DNA of 18,644 nt from Halobacteriales archaeon QS_9_67_15 (GTDB taxonomy: Archaea; Halobacteriota; Halobacteria; Halobacteriales; Haloarculaceae). A program made the position numbers and the translations under genes. The stretch covers positions 4,936-23,579 of the forward strand of contig PXSD01000002.1 in NCBI GenBank assembly GCA_003023165.1, in the 5' to 3' direction. Position 1 is the stretch's first letter. The number at the start of each line of letters is the position of its first letter. This document shows, piece after piece, positions 1 through 7,542 of the stretch. The notes under the pieces were generated by a model, which was not told the origin of the DNA, searched no databases, and worked only from the letters and a program-made list of their open reading frames with translations.

Positions 1-5
1 ACTCC

Positions 6-740
6 ATGCGCGACCCATTCGCTGGTTCGGAGTTTTCGCAAAATCTGCACCGCCCCGACGCCGGGATGCCCGACCCGACCGAGCCGGAGATCGGCTCGTT
101 CCCGGACGAGTCCCAGCAGGCCAACGACCAGGACGCGGTCAACAAGACCGGCACCACGACGATCGGCATCACGGCCGAGGACGGCGTCGTCATCGCGACG
201 GACATGCGCGCGTCGCTCGGTGGCCGTTTCGTCTCGAACAAGACGGTCCAGAAGGTCGAGCAGATCCATCCGACGGGCGCGCTGACGCTCGTCGGATCCG
301 TCGGCGGCGCGCAGTCGTTCATCCGCACGCTCCGCGCCGAGGTCGACCTCTACGAGGCCCGACGCGACGAGGACATGAACATCAGCGCGCTCGCGACGCT
401 TGCGGGCAACTTCGCTCGCGGCGGCCCGTTCTTCGCCATCAACCCGATCCTCGGCGGCGTCGACGACGAGGGGTCCCACGTCTTCTCCATCGACCCGGCC
501 GGCGGCGTCATGGAAGACGACTACACGATCACCGGCTCCGGACTCACGGTCGCCTACGGGACGCTCGAGGACCGCTACGAGGACGGCATGGACCTCGACG
601 AGGCCCGCAGCACCGCCGTCGCTGGCGTCCGCGCCGCCGCGGAGCGCGACACCGGCTCCGGCAACGGCGTCTACGTCGCGGAGGTCACCGCGGAGGGCGT
701 CGACATCGAAGACTACCCGAACTTCGACGGCGTCGAGTAG
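6..740 (+). CDS. psmB: 20S proteasome beta subunit (precursor)
   Basis: This is the catalytic subunit of the archaeal 20S proteasome, the cytoplasmic threonine protease that degrades proteins delivered by ATPases such as PAN. The 244 residues begin with a propeptide of about 49 residues that ends in Gly49. Autocleavage would expose Thr50 in the motif GTTTIG as the N-terminal nucleophile. Asp66 matches mature Asp17, and Lys83 matches the catalytic Lys33 of the Thermoplasma enzyme with a one-residue insertion before it. SGSG and DTGSGNG near the C-terminus are also family hallmarks. Length and propeptide resemble Haloferax PsmB, whose N-terminus (MRTP) is like MRDP here, which supports the start. 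The upstream promoter lies outside the window. No alpha subunit is visible nearby. Confidence 0.96.
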   Translation: MRDPFAGSEFSQNLHRPDAGMPDPTEPEIGSFPDESQQANDQDAVNKTGTTTIGITAEDGVVIATDMRASLGGRFVSNKTVQKVEQIHPTGALTLVGSVGGAQSFIRTLRAEVDLYEARRDEDMNISALATLAGNFARGGPFFAINPILGGVDDEGSHVFSIDPAGGVMEDDYTITGSGLTVAYGTLEDRYEDGMDLDEARSTAVAGVRAAAERDTGSGNGVYVAEVTAEGVDIEDYPNFDGVE

Positions 741-825
741 CTCGCGCTCCTCTCTCGCTGTTCGACCGGCTAGCGACAGCGTTGGCGCGCACTGCTGGTT
801 CTTCTCCACGTCGTCCCTCGTCCAC

Positions 826-836
826 TACGATTAATG
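826..836 (+). promoter_or_regulatory. TATA-like box for the mutase gene
   Basis: The AT-rich element tacgattaatg is centred about 27 bases before the ATG at 859. This is the spacing expected for a leaderless haloarchaeal transcript. It lies in the 118-base gap after the proteasome gene, which suggests a separate promoter. Confidence 0.5.
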
Positions 837-858
837 CGGGGCACGTCGTGGGACGGGT

Positions 859-2157
859 ATGGACCTCTTCGGAACCGCGGGTATCCGCGGCGACGTGCAG
901 TCGAAGGTGACGCCGGAGCTCGCGCTCGCCGTCGGGCGAGCAGACGGCCTCGCGGCCGCGCTCGAATCGGGACTGTTGAGCGCCGGTGCGGACGTCACTC
1001 GGATCGGACAGGTGCCGACGCCGACCGTGGCCTACGCCGCCCAGCAGCGACGCGGCGTCATGCTGACGGCGAGTCATAACCCGCCCCACGACAACGGTAT
1101 CAAGCTCTTCGCGGACGGGCAGGAGTACGACGCCGACGCGGAGGCGCGTATCGAACAGCGTGTCGAGGACGACACTGCTCCGGTCGCGTGGGACGAGTGG
1201 GGCGAGAGCGAACGCGCGGACGTGCTCGGAGCGTACCGCGACGCGGTCGCCGAGTACGCCCGGAACTACGGCGAACCGCTCGACGGCCTGTCGGTCGCCG
1301 TCGACTGTGGAAACGGGATGGCGAGCGTCGCGACGCCGCAGGTAGTGCGCGCGCTGGGCGCGGACGTGACCGCCATCCATGCGAACGTGGACGGCCACTT
1401 CCCCGGTCGGGAGAGCAAGCCGACGCCGGAGACGCTCCGCGACCTCCGCACCTACGTCGCCGAGGGCGACACCGACCTCGGGGTCGGACACGACGGCGAC
1501 GCCGACCGGATCGTCGTCGTGGACTCGACCGGGGAGGTCGTCCACGAGGACACGGTCGTTGCGGTCCTCGGCGAGCACTACACGGCCCGGAGCGACGCCG
1601 AAGACCCCGTCGTCGTCACCACACCCAACGCCTCGGCCCGGATCGACGAACGGGTCCGCGCGGCGGGCGGGCGCGTCGAGCGCGTCCGACTCGGCTCACT
1701 GCACGAGGGGATCGCGTCCGCGCTCGAAACGGGGACCGATGACACCGAGGTCGTCTTCGCGGCCGAGCCGTGGAAACACATCCACACCAACTTCGGCGGC
1801 TGGATCGACGGCGTCACGAGCGCGGCGATTTTCTCGCGCCTGGTCGCGGGCCCCGGACTCGCCGTCCTCCGGGACCCGATCATCGAGCGACCGTACCGGA
1901 AAGTCAGCGTCGAGTGCTCGGACGACCGCAAGGCGTCGGCTATGGGCCTGATCGCCGACCGGTTGCCCGACCGGTTTTCGGACGCGACGGTCGACACGGA
2001 GTACGGCGTTCGGGTCGAACTCCCGGACGGCTCGTGGACGCTCGTCCGCCCGAGCGGGACGGAGCCGTACGTCCGTGTCTACGCGGAGAGCGACGACGTC
2101 TCCGAACTCGTCGACACCGTCACGACCGTCGTCCGGGGTGCCGTCGACGACGCCTGA
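859..2157 (+). CDS. Phosphohexomutase family protein (phosphoglucosamine mutase / phosphopentomutase-like), internal segment missing
   Basis: This is an alpha-D-phosphohexomutase superfamily enzyme that moves a phosphate between the C1 and C6 (or C5) hydroxyls of a sugar. The phosphoserine loop TASHNPP places the catalytic Ser at residue 72. The magnesium loop DGDADR is at 212-217 and the phosphate-binding RPSGTEP at about 397-403. The usual sugar-binding GEPSG-type motif reads AEPWKHIH (E303 to H309), so this is a divergent haloarchaeal subgroup and the substrate is uncertain. The N-terminus passes from VGRA directly into DGLAAALESG. The conserved strand and VVGRDGR segment expected between them is absent, and the catalytic Ser lies about 20-25 residues earlier than usual. 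The reading frame is kept. The enzyme as written may be inactive, or the loss may be an assembly error. The following cytidine deaminase has its own promoter. Confidence 0.85.
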   Translation: MDLFGTAGIRGDVQSKVTPELALAVGRADGLAAALESGLLSAGADVTRIGQVPTPTVAYAAQQRRGVMLTASHNPPHDNGIKLFADGQEYDADAEARIEQRVEDDTAPVAWDEWGESERADVLGAYRDAVAEYARNYGEPLDGLSVAVDCGNGMASVATPQVVRALGADVTAIHANVDGHFPGRESKPTPETLRDLRTYVAEGDTDLGVGHDGDADRIVVVDSTGEVVHEDTVVAVLGEHYTARSDAEDPVVVTTPNASARIDERVRAAGGRVERVRLGSLHEGIASALETGTDDTEVVFAAEPWKHIHTNFGGWIDGVTSAAIFSRLVAGPGLAVLRDPIIERPYRKVSVECSDDRKASAMGLIADRLPDRFSDATVDTEYGVRVELPDGSWTLVRPSGTEPYVRVYAESDDVSELVDTVTTVVRGAVDDA

Positions 2158-2212
2158 CTTCGCCACTCGACCGGTCGTCGTCCCGCATCGAACGCGCTCC
2201 CGTGGCCCGTGG

Positions 2213-2220
2213 CTATTAGT
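2213..2220 (+). promoter_or_regulatory. TATA-like box for the cdd-udp pair
   Basis: The element ctattagt is centred about 27 bases upstream of the ATG at 2244, which fits a leaderless transcript carrying both salvage genes. Confidence 0.5.
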
Positions 2221-2243
2221 TCCGACCGGCCCACACTCAGGCC

Positions 2244-2633
2244 ATGAGCGAACTACTCGAGGAGGCGCGGGCGGCGGTCGACGCCGCGTACGCCCCCTAC
2301 TCGGAGTACGGCGTCGGCGCGGCGCTCCGGACTGCCGACGGGACAGTGTACACGGGCTGTAACATCGAGAACGCCAACTTCAGCAACAGCCTCCACGCCG
2401 AAGAGGTCGCGCTCGGGACCGCCGTCCGCGACGGCCACCGCGAGTTCGACCGCGTCGCGGTTTCGTCGGCGGAGCGAGACGGCGTGACCCCCTGTGGGAT
2501 GTGTCGCCAGTCGCTCGCGGAGTTCTGCGACGAGTCGTTCGCCGTCGTCTGCGAGGGCGAGGACGGTCCGGTCGAGTACGAACTCGGCGAGTTGCTGCCC
2601 GAGACGATCTCCCGGGAGATGGTGGAACGATGA
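2244..2633 (+). CDS. cdd: Cytidine deaminase
   Basis: This enzyme hydrolytically deaminates cytidine and deoxycytidine to uridine and deoxyuridine in pyrimidine salvage. It has 129 residues, typical of the small tetrameric zinc enzyme. It shows the N-terminal AYAPYSEYGVGAAL substrate-binding region, GCNIENANFSNSLHAEE with the His/Cys zinc ligand and catalytic Glu, and PCGMCRQSLAEF with the two remaining zinc cysteines. Its stop codon overlaps the next ATG (ATGA), so it is translationally coupled to the downstream nucleoside phosphorylase. The uridine it makes is the natural substrate of that enzyme. Confidence 0.95.
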   Translation: MSELLEEARAAVDAAYAPYSEYGVGAALRTADGTVYTGCNIENANFSNSLHAEEVALGTAVRDGHREFDRVAVSSAERDGVTPCGMCRQSLAEFCDESFAVVCEGEDGPVEYELGELLPETISREMVER

Positions 2634-3484
2634 GCGGACCCGCAGACGACGCGGACGGGACGCCCGACAGCGAGGACCCCAACGACGACGAGCAGTACCA
2701 CCTCGAAGTCGGCCCGGGCGACGTGGCCGAGAGCGTGCTCCTCCCGGGCAACCCCGAGCGCGTCGAGAAGATCACGGACGGCTGGGACGACCACGAGGTC
2801 GTCGCCGAACACCGCGAGTACCGCACCGCGACCGGTTCCTACGACGAGACGTCGGTCTCGGTCACGTCGACGGGTATCGGGTCGCCGTCGGCCGCCATCG
2901 CGGTCGAGGAACTCGCGCGCGTCGGCGTCGAGACGTTCCTCCGCGTCGGCTCTTGCGGTGCGATCCGCGAGGAGGCGTCGGTTGGTGACCTGGTCATCAC
3001 CACCGGCGGCGTCCGCCAGGAGGGGACCAGCGAGGAGTACGTCCGCGAGGACTACCCGGCCAGCGCCGACGACCAGGTGGTCGCCGCGCTCGTGACCGCA
3101 GCCGAACGCCTCGACTACGACTACCACGTCGGCGTCACCGCGAGCACGGACAGTTTCTACGCCGGCCAGGGACGCCCGGGATTCGAGGGCTTCGAGGCCG
3201 CCGAGAGCGACGAGCTCGTCGAGAACCTCCGCGAGGCGAACGTCCTCAACTTCGAGATGGAGGCCGCGTCGATCCTGACGCTCGCGAACCTCTACGGCCT
3301 CCGGGCGGGGGCCGTCTGTACGGTGTACGCCAACCGCGTCACCGGCGAGTTCCGGACCGAGGGCGAACGCAAGGCCGCGACGGTCGCCAGCGAAGCCGTC
3401 TCGGTCCTCGACGACATGGACGCCGCCGCAGACGCCGCAGAGGCCGACCGCTGGCACCCGGGCCTCGGACTCGGCGGCGACTGA
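2630..3484 (+). CDS. udp: Nucleoside phosphorylase, uridine phosphorylase type
   Basis: This PNP/UDP family enzyme would split uridine (or a related nucleoside) with phosphate into base and ribose-1-phosphate in the cytoplasm. The 284 residues include LLPGNPERV near residue 37 (phosphate-site Arg), RVGSCGAIRE in the core, and NFEMEAASILTLANLYGLRAG, whose EME contacts the ribose. An acidic tail of about 25 residues precedes the conserved domain. The start is the ATG inside the ATGA overlap with cdd. A longer in-frame extension upstream would only be antisense-like coding inside cdd. The coupling to cytidine deaminase supports uridine as substrate, but specificity among uridine, guanosine and adenosine cannot be proven from sequence. 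Confidence 0.9.
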   Translation: MSGPADDADGTPDSEDPNDDEQYHLEVGPGDVAESVLLPGNPERVEKITDGWDDHEVVAEHREYRTATGSYDETSVSVTSTGIGSPSAAIAVEELARVGVETFLRVGSCGAIREEASVGDLVITTGGVRQEGTSEEYVREDYPASADDQVVAALVTAAERLDYDYHVGVTASTDSFYAGQGRPGFEGFEAAESDELVENLREANVLNFEMEAASILTLANLYGLRAGAVCTVYANRVTGEFRTEGERKAATVASEAVSVLDDMDAAADAAEADRWHPGLGLGGD

Positions 3485-3496
3485 CCGCGAACAGAA

Positions 3497-4882
3497 TCAC
3501 GGGCGGTCCCGGTCATCCGCTGTCCTCGACGGAAGGCTCTCGTCGCCGTCTTCCCCTGTCTCGACGACTTCGACCCGGGCGATCCTGGCACCATCGACCG
3601 CTTCGACCGTCACTCGATAGCCGTCGACCTCGACGCTGTCGTCGACCGCGGGTGCCCGACCGAGCCGGTCGAGGACCAGTCCGCCGACCGTCCCCACTTC
3701 TCGCGTCTCGAACTCCGTATCGAGTTCAGCTTCGAGGTCACTGACTACGACGCGCCCGTCGACCGCGTACGTCCCGTCTGCCTGCCGTTCGACCGACGGG
3801 TCCGGCTCGTCGACGTCGAACTCGTCTCGGATGTCGCCGACGATCTGCTCGACCACGTCCTCGACGGTCACCAGTCCCTCGAACGCGCCCCACTCGTCGA
3901 TGACAGCGGCCATCTGGCTCTGCTCCGACTGGAACAGGGTCAGCAGGTCGTTCACCTGCCCGGTCTCGGGGATCAGCGGCATGTCGCGCGCGAGGTCCTC
4001 CGCAGTCACCGGCTTCGTGTCGGCAGTGGCTTCGCCGCCGAGTGTCTCGATCGCGCGCAGGACATCCTTCACGTCGAGGAATCCGACCACCTGGTCCGCA
4101 TCGTCCGGTGCGAACAACGGATAGCGCGTGTGGCCGGAGTCGATGACGAGCGAGCGGAGTTCGGGGAGTGGCGTGTCGGCCTCGACGCTCACCACGTCGG
4201 GGCGGGGCACCATGACTTCCCGGACGGAGATGTCGTCGAGTTCGAACACACGCTCGACCATCTCGACCTCGTCCGTGTCGACGTGGCCCTCCGTCCCCGA
4301 GCGCGTGAGCACCGTCAGGATCTCCTCCTCCGAGAGCGTCTCCTCGGTCTCCGAGGCCGGCGGGATGCCGATCAGGCGCGTGAAGTAGTTCGCCGTGCCG
4401 TTGAAGACGACGATCCCGGGGACGAAGACGTAGTAGAAGAACTTCATCGGCGGCGAGACGAGCAGGGCGATACGCTCGGCTTGCGCGATGGCGATGGTCT
4501 TCGGTGCGAGTTCGCCGAAGACGACGTGGAGGAAGGTGATGAACGCGAAGCCGAGCCCCACCGCGATGAGGTGAACCGTGCTCTCGGGGAGGACCGGCCC
4601 GAGGACGGGTTCGATCAGCGCGGCGACGGCCGGCTCCCCGATCCAGCCGAGGCTCAGCGAGGAGACGGTGATTCCGAGTTGCGTCACCGCGAGGTAGTCG
4701 TCGAGTTCGTCCAGCGCGTCGCGGAGCAGCGTCGCGCCCGTTCGCCCCTCCGCGACCATCCGGTCGACCGCCGATGACCGGACTCTGACGTACGCGAACT
4801 CTGACGCGACGAAAAAGCCGTTCAGTGCGACCAGACACAGCGCTGCGAGCAGCCGTCCCGTCGAGAACAGGAGGTCTACCAT
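3497..4882 (-). CDS. CNNM/CorC-type membrane protein (DUF21, two CBS domains, CorC_HlyC)
   Basis: This is a 461-residue membrane protein of the hemolysin-C/CorC/CNNM family, whose characterised members take part in Mg2+ (or Na+/Mg2+) export. The N-terminal DUF21 region, about residues 5-190, has four hydrophobic segments: LLAALCLVALNGFF, then ITVSSLSLGWIGEP, LIAVGLGFAFITFLHVVFGE leading into the conserved ELAPKTIA, and FFYYVFVPGIVVFNG. A CBS pair follows at about 210-340 (VMVPRPDVV, HTRYPLF, VVGFLDVKD, AAVIDEWGAFEGLVTVEDVVEQIVG). The C-terminal FAD-binding-like CorC_HlyC domain occupies about 355-440 (VGTVGGLVLDRLGR). It converges with the udp-type gene, only 12 bases apart. The old label hemolysin should not be taken literally. 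Confidence 0.92.
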   Translation of the reverse strand: MVDLLFSTGRLLAALCLVALNGFFVASEFAYVRVRSSAVDRMVAEGRTGATLLRDALDELDDYLAVTQLGITVSSLSLGWIGEPAVAALIEPVLGPVLPESTVHLIAVGLGFAFITFLHVVFGELAPKTIAIAQAERIALLVSPPMKFFYYVFVPGIVVFNGTANYFTRLIGIPPASETEETLSEEEILTVLTRSGTEGHVDTDEVEMVERVFELDDISVREVMVPRPDVVSVEADTPLPELRSLVIDSGHTRYPLFAPDDADQVVGFLDVKDVLRAIETLGGEATADTKPVTAEDLARDMPLIPETGQVNDLLTLFQSEQSQMAAVIDEWGAFEGLVTVEDVVEQIVGDIRDEFDVDEPDPSVERQADGTYAVDGRVVVSDLEAELDTEFETREVGTVGGLVLDRLGRAPAVDDSVEVDGYRVTVEAVDGARIARVEVVETGEDGDESLPSRTADDRDRP

Positions 4883-4945
4883 CGGTGGCTCTGACCCGAC
4901 GGCCTATCGTGACTCGTGACAGTCATGGGCGCGGTAGGAATGGAC

Positions 4946-4957
4946 GGCCGTTAATAC
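4946..4957 (-). promoter_or_regulatory. Possible TATA box for the CBS-domain protein
   Basis: Read on the minus strand, cagtattaacgg is an AT-rich island about 70 bases before the ATG at 4882. If used, it would give a 5' leader of about 40-45 bases, unlike the leaderless genes elsewhere in the window. No clear Shine-Dalgarno sequence precedes the start. Confidence 0.3.
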
Positions 4958-4984
4958 TGGTGTCCCGACCGCACACCCACCACC

Positions 4985-5662
4985 TCAGGGGTTCGGTCGC
5001 TCGCGAGCGACCGTGACGACACCGTCGAGGTCGGTCGCCTCGTACGTCGGCGTCACCGAGAGTTCCACGGTCTTCCAGTCGGGCCGCCGCAGGAACACGG
5101 AGTCCATGCCGGCCCGGTCGGCCGCGACGATGTCGCTCTCGCTGTCCCCGACGTAGAGCGCAGCGTCCGGGCTCACGTCGAGGTCGTCGAGCGCGCGCTC
5201 GAGGTAGTGCGGGTTCGGCTTCTTCAGTCGGATGCTCTCGACGGTCTTCGGACGCCCGTAGTAGGTCTCGAAGTGCGACGCCAGCCCGTAGTTCTTTAGG
5301 ATGTACTCGACGAGGGTGTGGTGATTGCTACTGACGACGCCTTTGTCCTGCGGCAGGGAGTCGAGCGCGGCCACGTCGCTGTACACCCCGCGGTCGCCGG
5401 CTCGGAACTCGGCGAGCTGTGCTCGCTCGTTGTTCCGGTCTCGCGCCTCCCAGAACGTCTCGTGGTCGAAACCGTGAGTTTCGCAGACCTCCCGGAGCGC
5501 GTCGACTGTCGCACTGGTACGGACTGCCCGAACGTGTTCGGTGTCGGGCTCGTCGACGCCCAGCTCCGCGAAGGCGGCTCGCGTGCCGTCGGTCAGCGTT
5601 TCGGACGCCGGGGGGTCGACCAGCACGCCGTCGTTGTCGAACAGCACGGCGTCGTAGGACAT
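4985..5662 (-). CDS. HAD superfamily hydrolase (phosphatase)
   Basis: This is a haloacid dehalogenase-type phosphatase of 225 residues with all four motifs. Motif I is FDNDGVLVD near the N-terminus, with Asp9 as nucleophile and Asp11 as acid/base. Motif II is VVSSNHH, motif III the lysine in RLKKPNPH, and motif IV YVGDSESDIVAA. An alpha-helical cap lies between motifs I and II, as in phosphoglycolate phosphatase-like members. MSYDA at 5662 was chosen as the start because motif I should follow within about ten residues; the frame stays open upstream only as Arg-rich non-conserved sequence. The substrate is unknown. A phosphoglycolate or sugar-phosphate role is plausible, including the RuBP phosphatase step of the haloarchaeal pentose bisphosphate pathway, but this is inference only. 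Confidence 0.9.
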   Translation of the reverse strand: MSYDAVLFDNDGVLVDPPASETLTDGTRAAFAELGVDEPDTEHVRAVRTSATVDALREVCETHGFDHETFWEARDRNNERAQLAEFRAGDRGVYSDVAALDSLPQDKGVVSSNHHTLVEYILKNYGLASHFETYYGRPKTVESIRLKKPNPHYLERALDDLDVSPDAALYVGDSESDIVAADRAGMDSVFLRRPDWKTVELSVTPTYEATDLDGVVTVARERPNP

Positions 5663-5797
5663 GCACCGCGTGTTTCGGAGACGGCAGTTTGAGAGTTCCG
5701 GTTGCGTGTGACGCGCTCTCGGAGTGAGCGAACGCCGGAACGGGTAGGCGATCCGTATACAGCCCGCGGCGGGCAAGCACTCCACAAGCGTCTATCA

Positions 5798-5809
5798 GAT
5801 ATAATTATG
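5798..5809 (+). promoter_or_regulatory. TATA box for the zinc dehydrogenase
   Basis: The sequence gatataattatg is the clearest TATA-like element in the window. Its centre lies about 28-29 bases before the ATG at 5833, which argues for that ATG as a leaderless start. The 170-base gap between the divergent HAD and dehydrogenase genes holds little else. Confidence 0.6.
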
Positions 5810-5832
5810 TAGAAATCGGCCGTATCAGCACG

Positions 5833-7029
5833 ATGGAGTGTCAACGGATGTCAATGAAAGCAGTCGTATACAAGGGGGAGTACGATGTGACAGTGGAAGA
5901 GGTCGAGGAACCGGAGATACAACACCCGAACGATGTCATTATCGACATCACGACGTCGTGCATCTGCGGGTCGGACCTGCACATGTACGAGGGGCGAACC
6001 GCGGCAGAACCCGGGATCGTCTTCGGGCACGAGAACATGGGGGTCGTCTCGGAGGTCGGCGACGCGGTATCGACGCTCGAAACGGGTGACCGCGTCGTCG
6101 CACCGTTCAACGTCGCCTGTGGCTTCTGTGAGAACTGTGAGGACGGCTACACCGGGTTCTGTACGAACGTCAACCCGGGGTTCGCGGGCGGCGCGTACGG
6201 GTACGTCGCGATGGGGCCGTACAAGGGCGGACAGGCCGAGAAACTCCGCATCCCGTACGCGGATTTCAACGCGCTGAAACTGCCCGAGGGTGACGCCCAC
6301 GAGGACTCGTTCTCGCTCCTCGCGGATATCTTCCCCACGGGGTGGCACGGCACCGAACTGGCCAATCTCGAACCCGGCGACTCGGTCGCTATCTTCGGGG
6401 CCGGGCCGGTCGGTCTCATGGCCGCCTACAGCGCGAAGATCAAGGGCGCGAGCGAGATATACTCCATCGACAGAGTCCCGAGTCGGCTCGAACTCGCCGA
6501 AGAGCACTGCGACGCGACGGCGGTCAACTTCGACCACGGCGACCCCGTCGAACAAGTGATCGACGAACACGGCGGTGAAGTGGACAAGGGGGTCGACGCC
6601 GTCGGCTATCAGGCGCTCGACCCGGAGGAGGTCAGCGAAGACGATGATTACTCCTACCAACCCGCGAAGGAGAACCCGGCCGTCGTCCTCAACCAGCTGA
6701 TTCAGGTCGTCCGCCCGACCGGCGAACTGGGCATTCCCGGCCTGTACGTGCCGTCGGACCCGAACGCCCCGGACGAGATGGCGGCACAGGGGCGGCTCGG
6801 TATCGACTTCGGGAAACTGTTCGAGAAGGGCCAGCGCCTCGGGACCGGTCAGTGCAACGTCAAGGCCTACAACCGAGAGCTGCGTGACCTGATCATCGAG
6901 GGGCGGGCCGACCCCAGTTGGGTCATCTCACACCGGGTCGACCTCGAACAGGCCCCCGAGATGTACGAGCGCTTCGACGAGCGCGAAGACGATGACGGCG
7001 CGTTCACGAAGGTACTGCTCGAACCCTAG
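5833..7029 (+). CDS. Zinc-dependent dehydrogenase, glutathione-independent formaldehyde dehydrogenase type
   Basis: This medium-chain zinc alcohol dehydrogenase most resembles glutathione-independent formaldehyde dehydrogenases, which oxidise formaldehyde or other aldehydes/alcohols with NAD. Catalytic zinc ligands are Cys45 in CICGSD and His66 in FGHE. Structural zinc cysteines are 96, 99, 102 and 110 (CGFCENCEDGYTGFC). The Rossmann motif GAGPVG is at 189-194. NPGFAGGAYGYVAMGPYKGG and ADIFPTGWHG are typical of this branch. The protein has 398 residues from the first ATG. ATGs at 5848 and 5854 (MKAVVYKG, where homologues usually start) are alternatives; the TATA spacing favours 5833. The true substrate is not provable from sequence. 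Confidence 0.9.
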   Translation: MECQRMSMKAVVYKGEYDVTVEEVEEPEIQHPNDVIIDITTSCICGSDLHMYEGRTAAEPGIVFGHENMGVVSEVGDAVSTLETGDRVVAPFNVACGFCENCEDGYTGFCTNVNPGFAGGAYGYVAMGPYKGGQAEKLRIPYADFNALKLPEGDAHEDSFSLLADIFPTGWHGTELANLEPGDSVAIFGAGPVGLMAAYSAKIKGASEIYSIDRVPSRLELAEEHCDATAVNFDHGDPVEQVIDEHGGEVDKGVDAVGYQALDPEEVSEDDDYSYQPAKENPAVVLNQLIQVVRPTGELGIPGLYVPSDPNAPDEMAAQGRLGIDFGKLFEKGQRLGTGQCNVKAYNRELRDLIIEGRADPSWVISHRVDLEQAPEMYERFDEREDDDGAFTKVLLEP

Positions 7030-7040
7030 TTGACGACCAC

Positions 7041-7079
7041 GGGACCTCGTGTCCCAGACGGGGCGGCATCGGTACCGCC
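7041..7079. terminator. Possible transcription end region with two short hairpins
   Basis: Between convergent genes, gggac at 7041-7045 pairs with gtccc at 7051-7055, and ggcgg at 7062-7066 pairs with ccgcc at 7075-7079. No T-rich tract follows, so this is only a weak candidate. Confidence 0.2.
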
Positions 7080-7088
7080 GACTCCCGT

Positions 7089-7268
7089 TCAGGCCCGGAC
7101 CCAGGCGTCGTGGTGGTTCTCTCGAAGGTGGTCATGATAGGCCTCGACGACGGCGGAGTAAGAGCTCTGAGCGGTGTGCCACGAACAGTGTTCGCACTGT
7201 CCGGTGAGCGGTTCGGCTGTCGAGCGGCGACTGTTTCGCGCGTCCCGGCCTCGATCTGCTCGTCCCAT
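7089..7268 (-). CDS. Small C2H2-like zinc-finger protein, hypothetical
   Basis: This 59-residue protein has an Arg-rich N-terminus followed by GQCEHCSWHTAQSS and ends in HDHLRENHHDAWVRA. The pattern CxxC, a spacer of about 20 residues, then several histidines could bind one zinc ion as a small finger. Haloarchaea have many such tiny finger proteins, mostly of unknown function. The start at 7268 was chosen because the residues upstream are low-complexity and not family-like; a longer form to 7403 is possible. It converges with the formaldehyde-type dehydrogenase and is divergent from the next small Cys protein. DNA, RNA or protein partners cannot be deduced. Confidence 0.6.
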   Translation of the reverse strand: MGRADRGRDARNSRRSTAEPLTGQCEHCSWHTAQSSYSAVVEAYHDHLRENHHDAWVRA

Positions 7269-7364
7269 TACACGCTGTAGACGAATCGACGGTGAAGTAT
7301 CCGTCGCAACTCCTGACGACTGACTCTTTCGTGTGGCTCCGCTCGGTTCTATCCCGGTCCAAAC

Positions 7365-7371
7365 GGTTATC
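7365..7371 (+). promoter_or_regulatory. Weak TATA-like element for the small CxxC protein
   Basis: The element ggttatc is centred about 28 bases before the ATG at 7396, giving weak support for a leaderless mRNA. Confidence 0.3.
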
Positions 7372-7395
7372 GAAGTGCGGGGCGTGGTACCGTAC

Positions 7396-7542
7396 ATGTG
7401 CAAGTACTGTGCGTACAGCTACCACGACGGTTGGACGCAACTGCTCCAGTACGACGACGTGTATCAGGAGGCGATGGGGGTCGACACGGACGCAGACTAC
7501 GGCTTCCACGAGTCCTACGAGGACCTCCGCGAACAGGTGTGA
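7396..7542 (+). CDS. Small CxxC protein, hypothetical
   Basis: This 48-residue acidic protein begins MCKYCAYSYHDGWTQ and continues with Tyr- and Asp-rich sequence to LREQV. The single CKYC motif at residues 2-5 could bind metal if the protein dimerises or if His10 joins. The start was set at this Met because the upstream in-frame residues from 7333 have no such character and a TATA-like element lies about 28 bases before it. Its TGA stop directly abuts the stop of the convergent CobW-type GTPase, with no base between them (palindrome TGATCA). Its amino acid composition fits a real haloarchaeal protein, but I do not recognise a named family. Confidence 0.55.
   Translation: MCKYCAYSYHDGWTQLLQYDDVYQEAMGVDTDADYGFHESYEDLREQV

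Noticed and set aside
1188..1742. 184-residue Arg-rich open frame inside the mutase gene
   Set aside because: It is an out-of-frame shadow of the mutase with extreme arginine content and no start signal.
2297..3457. 386-residue minus-strand open frame across cdd and the phosphorylase gene
   Set aside because: It is antisense to two well-identified genes, and its Arg/Val/Asp-rich composition is typical of a GC-driven shadow frame.
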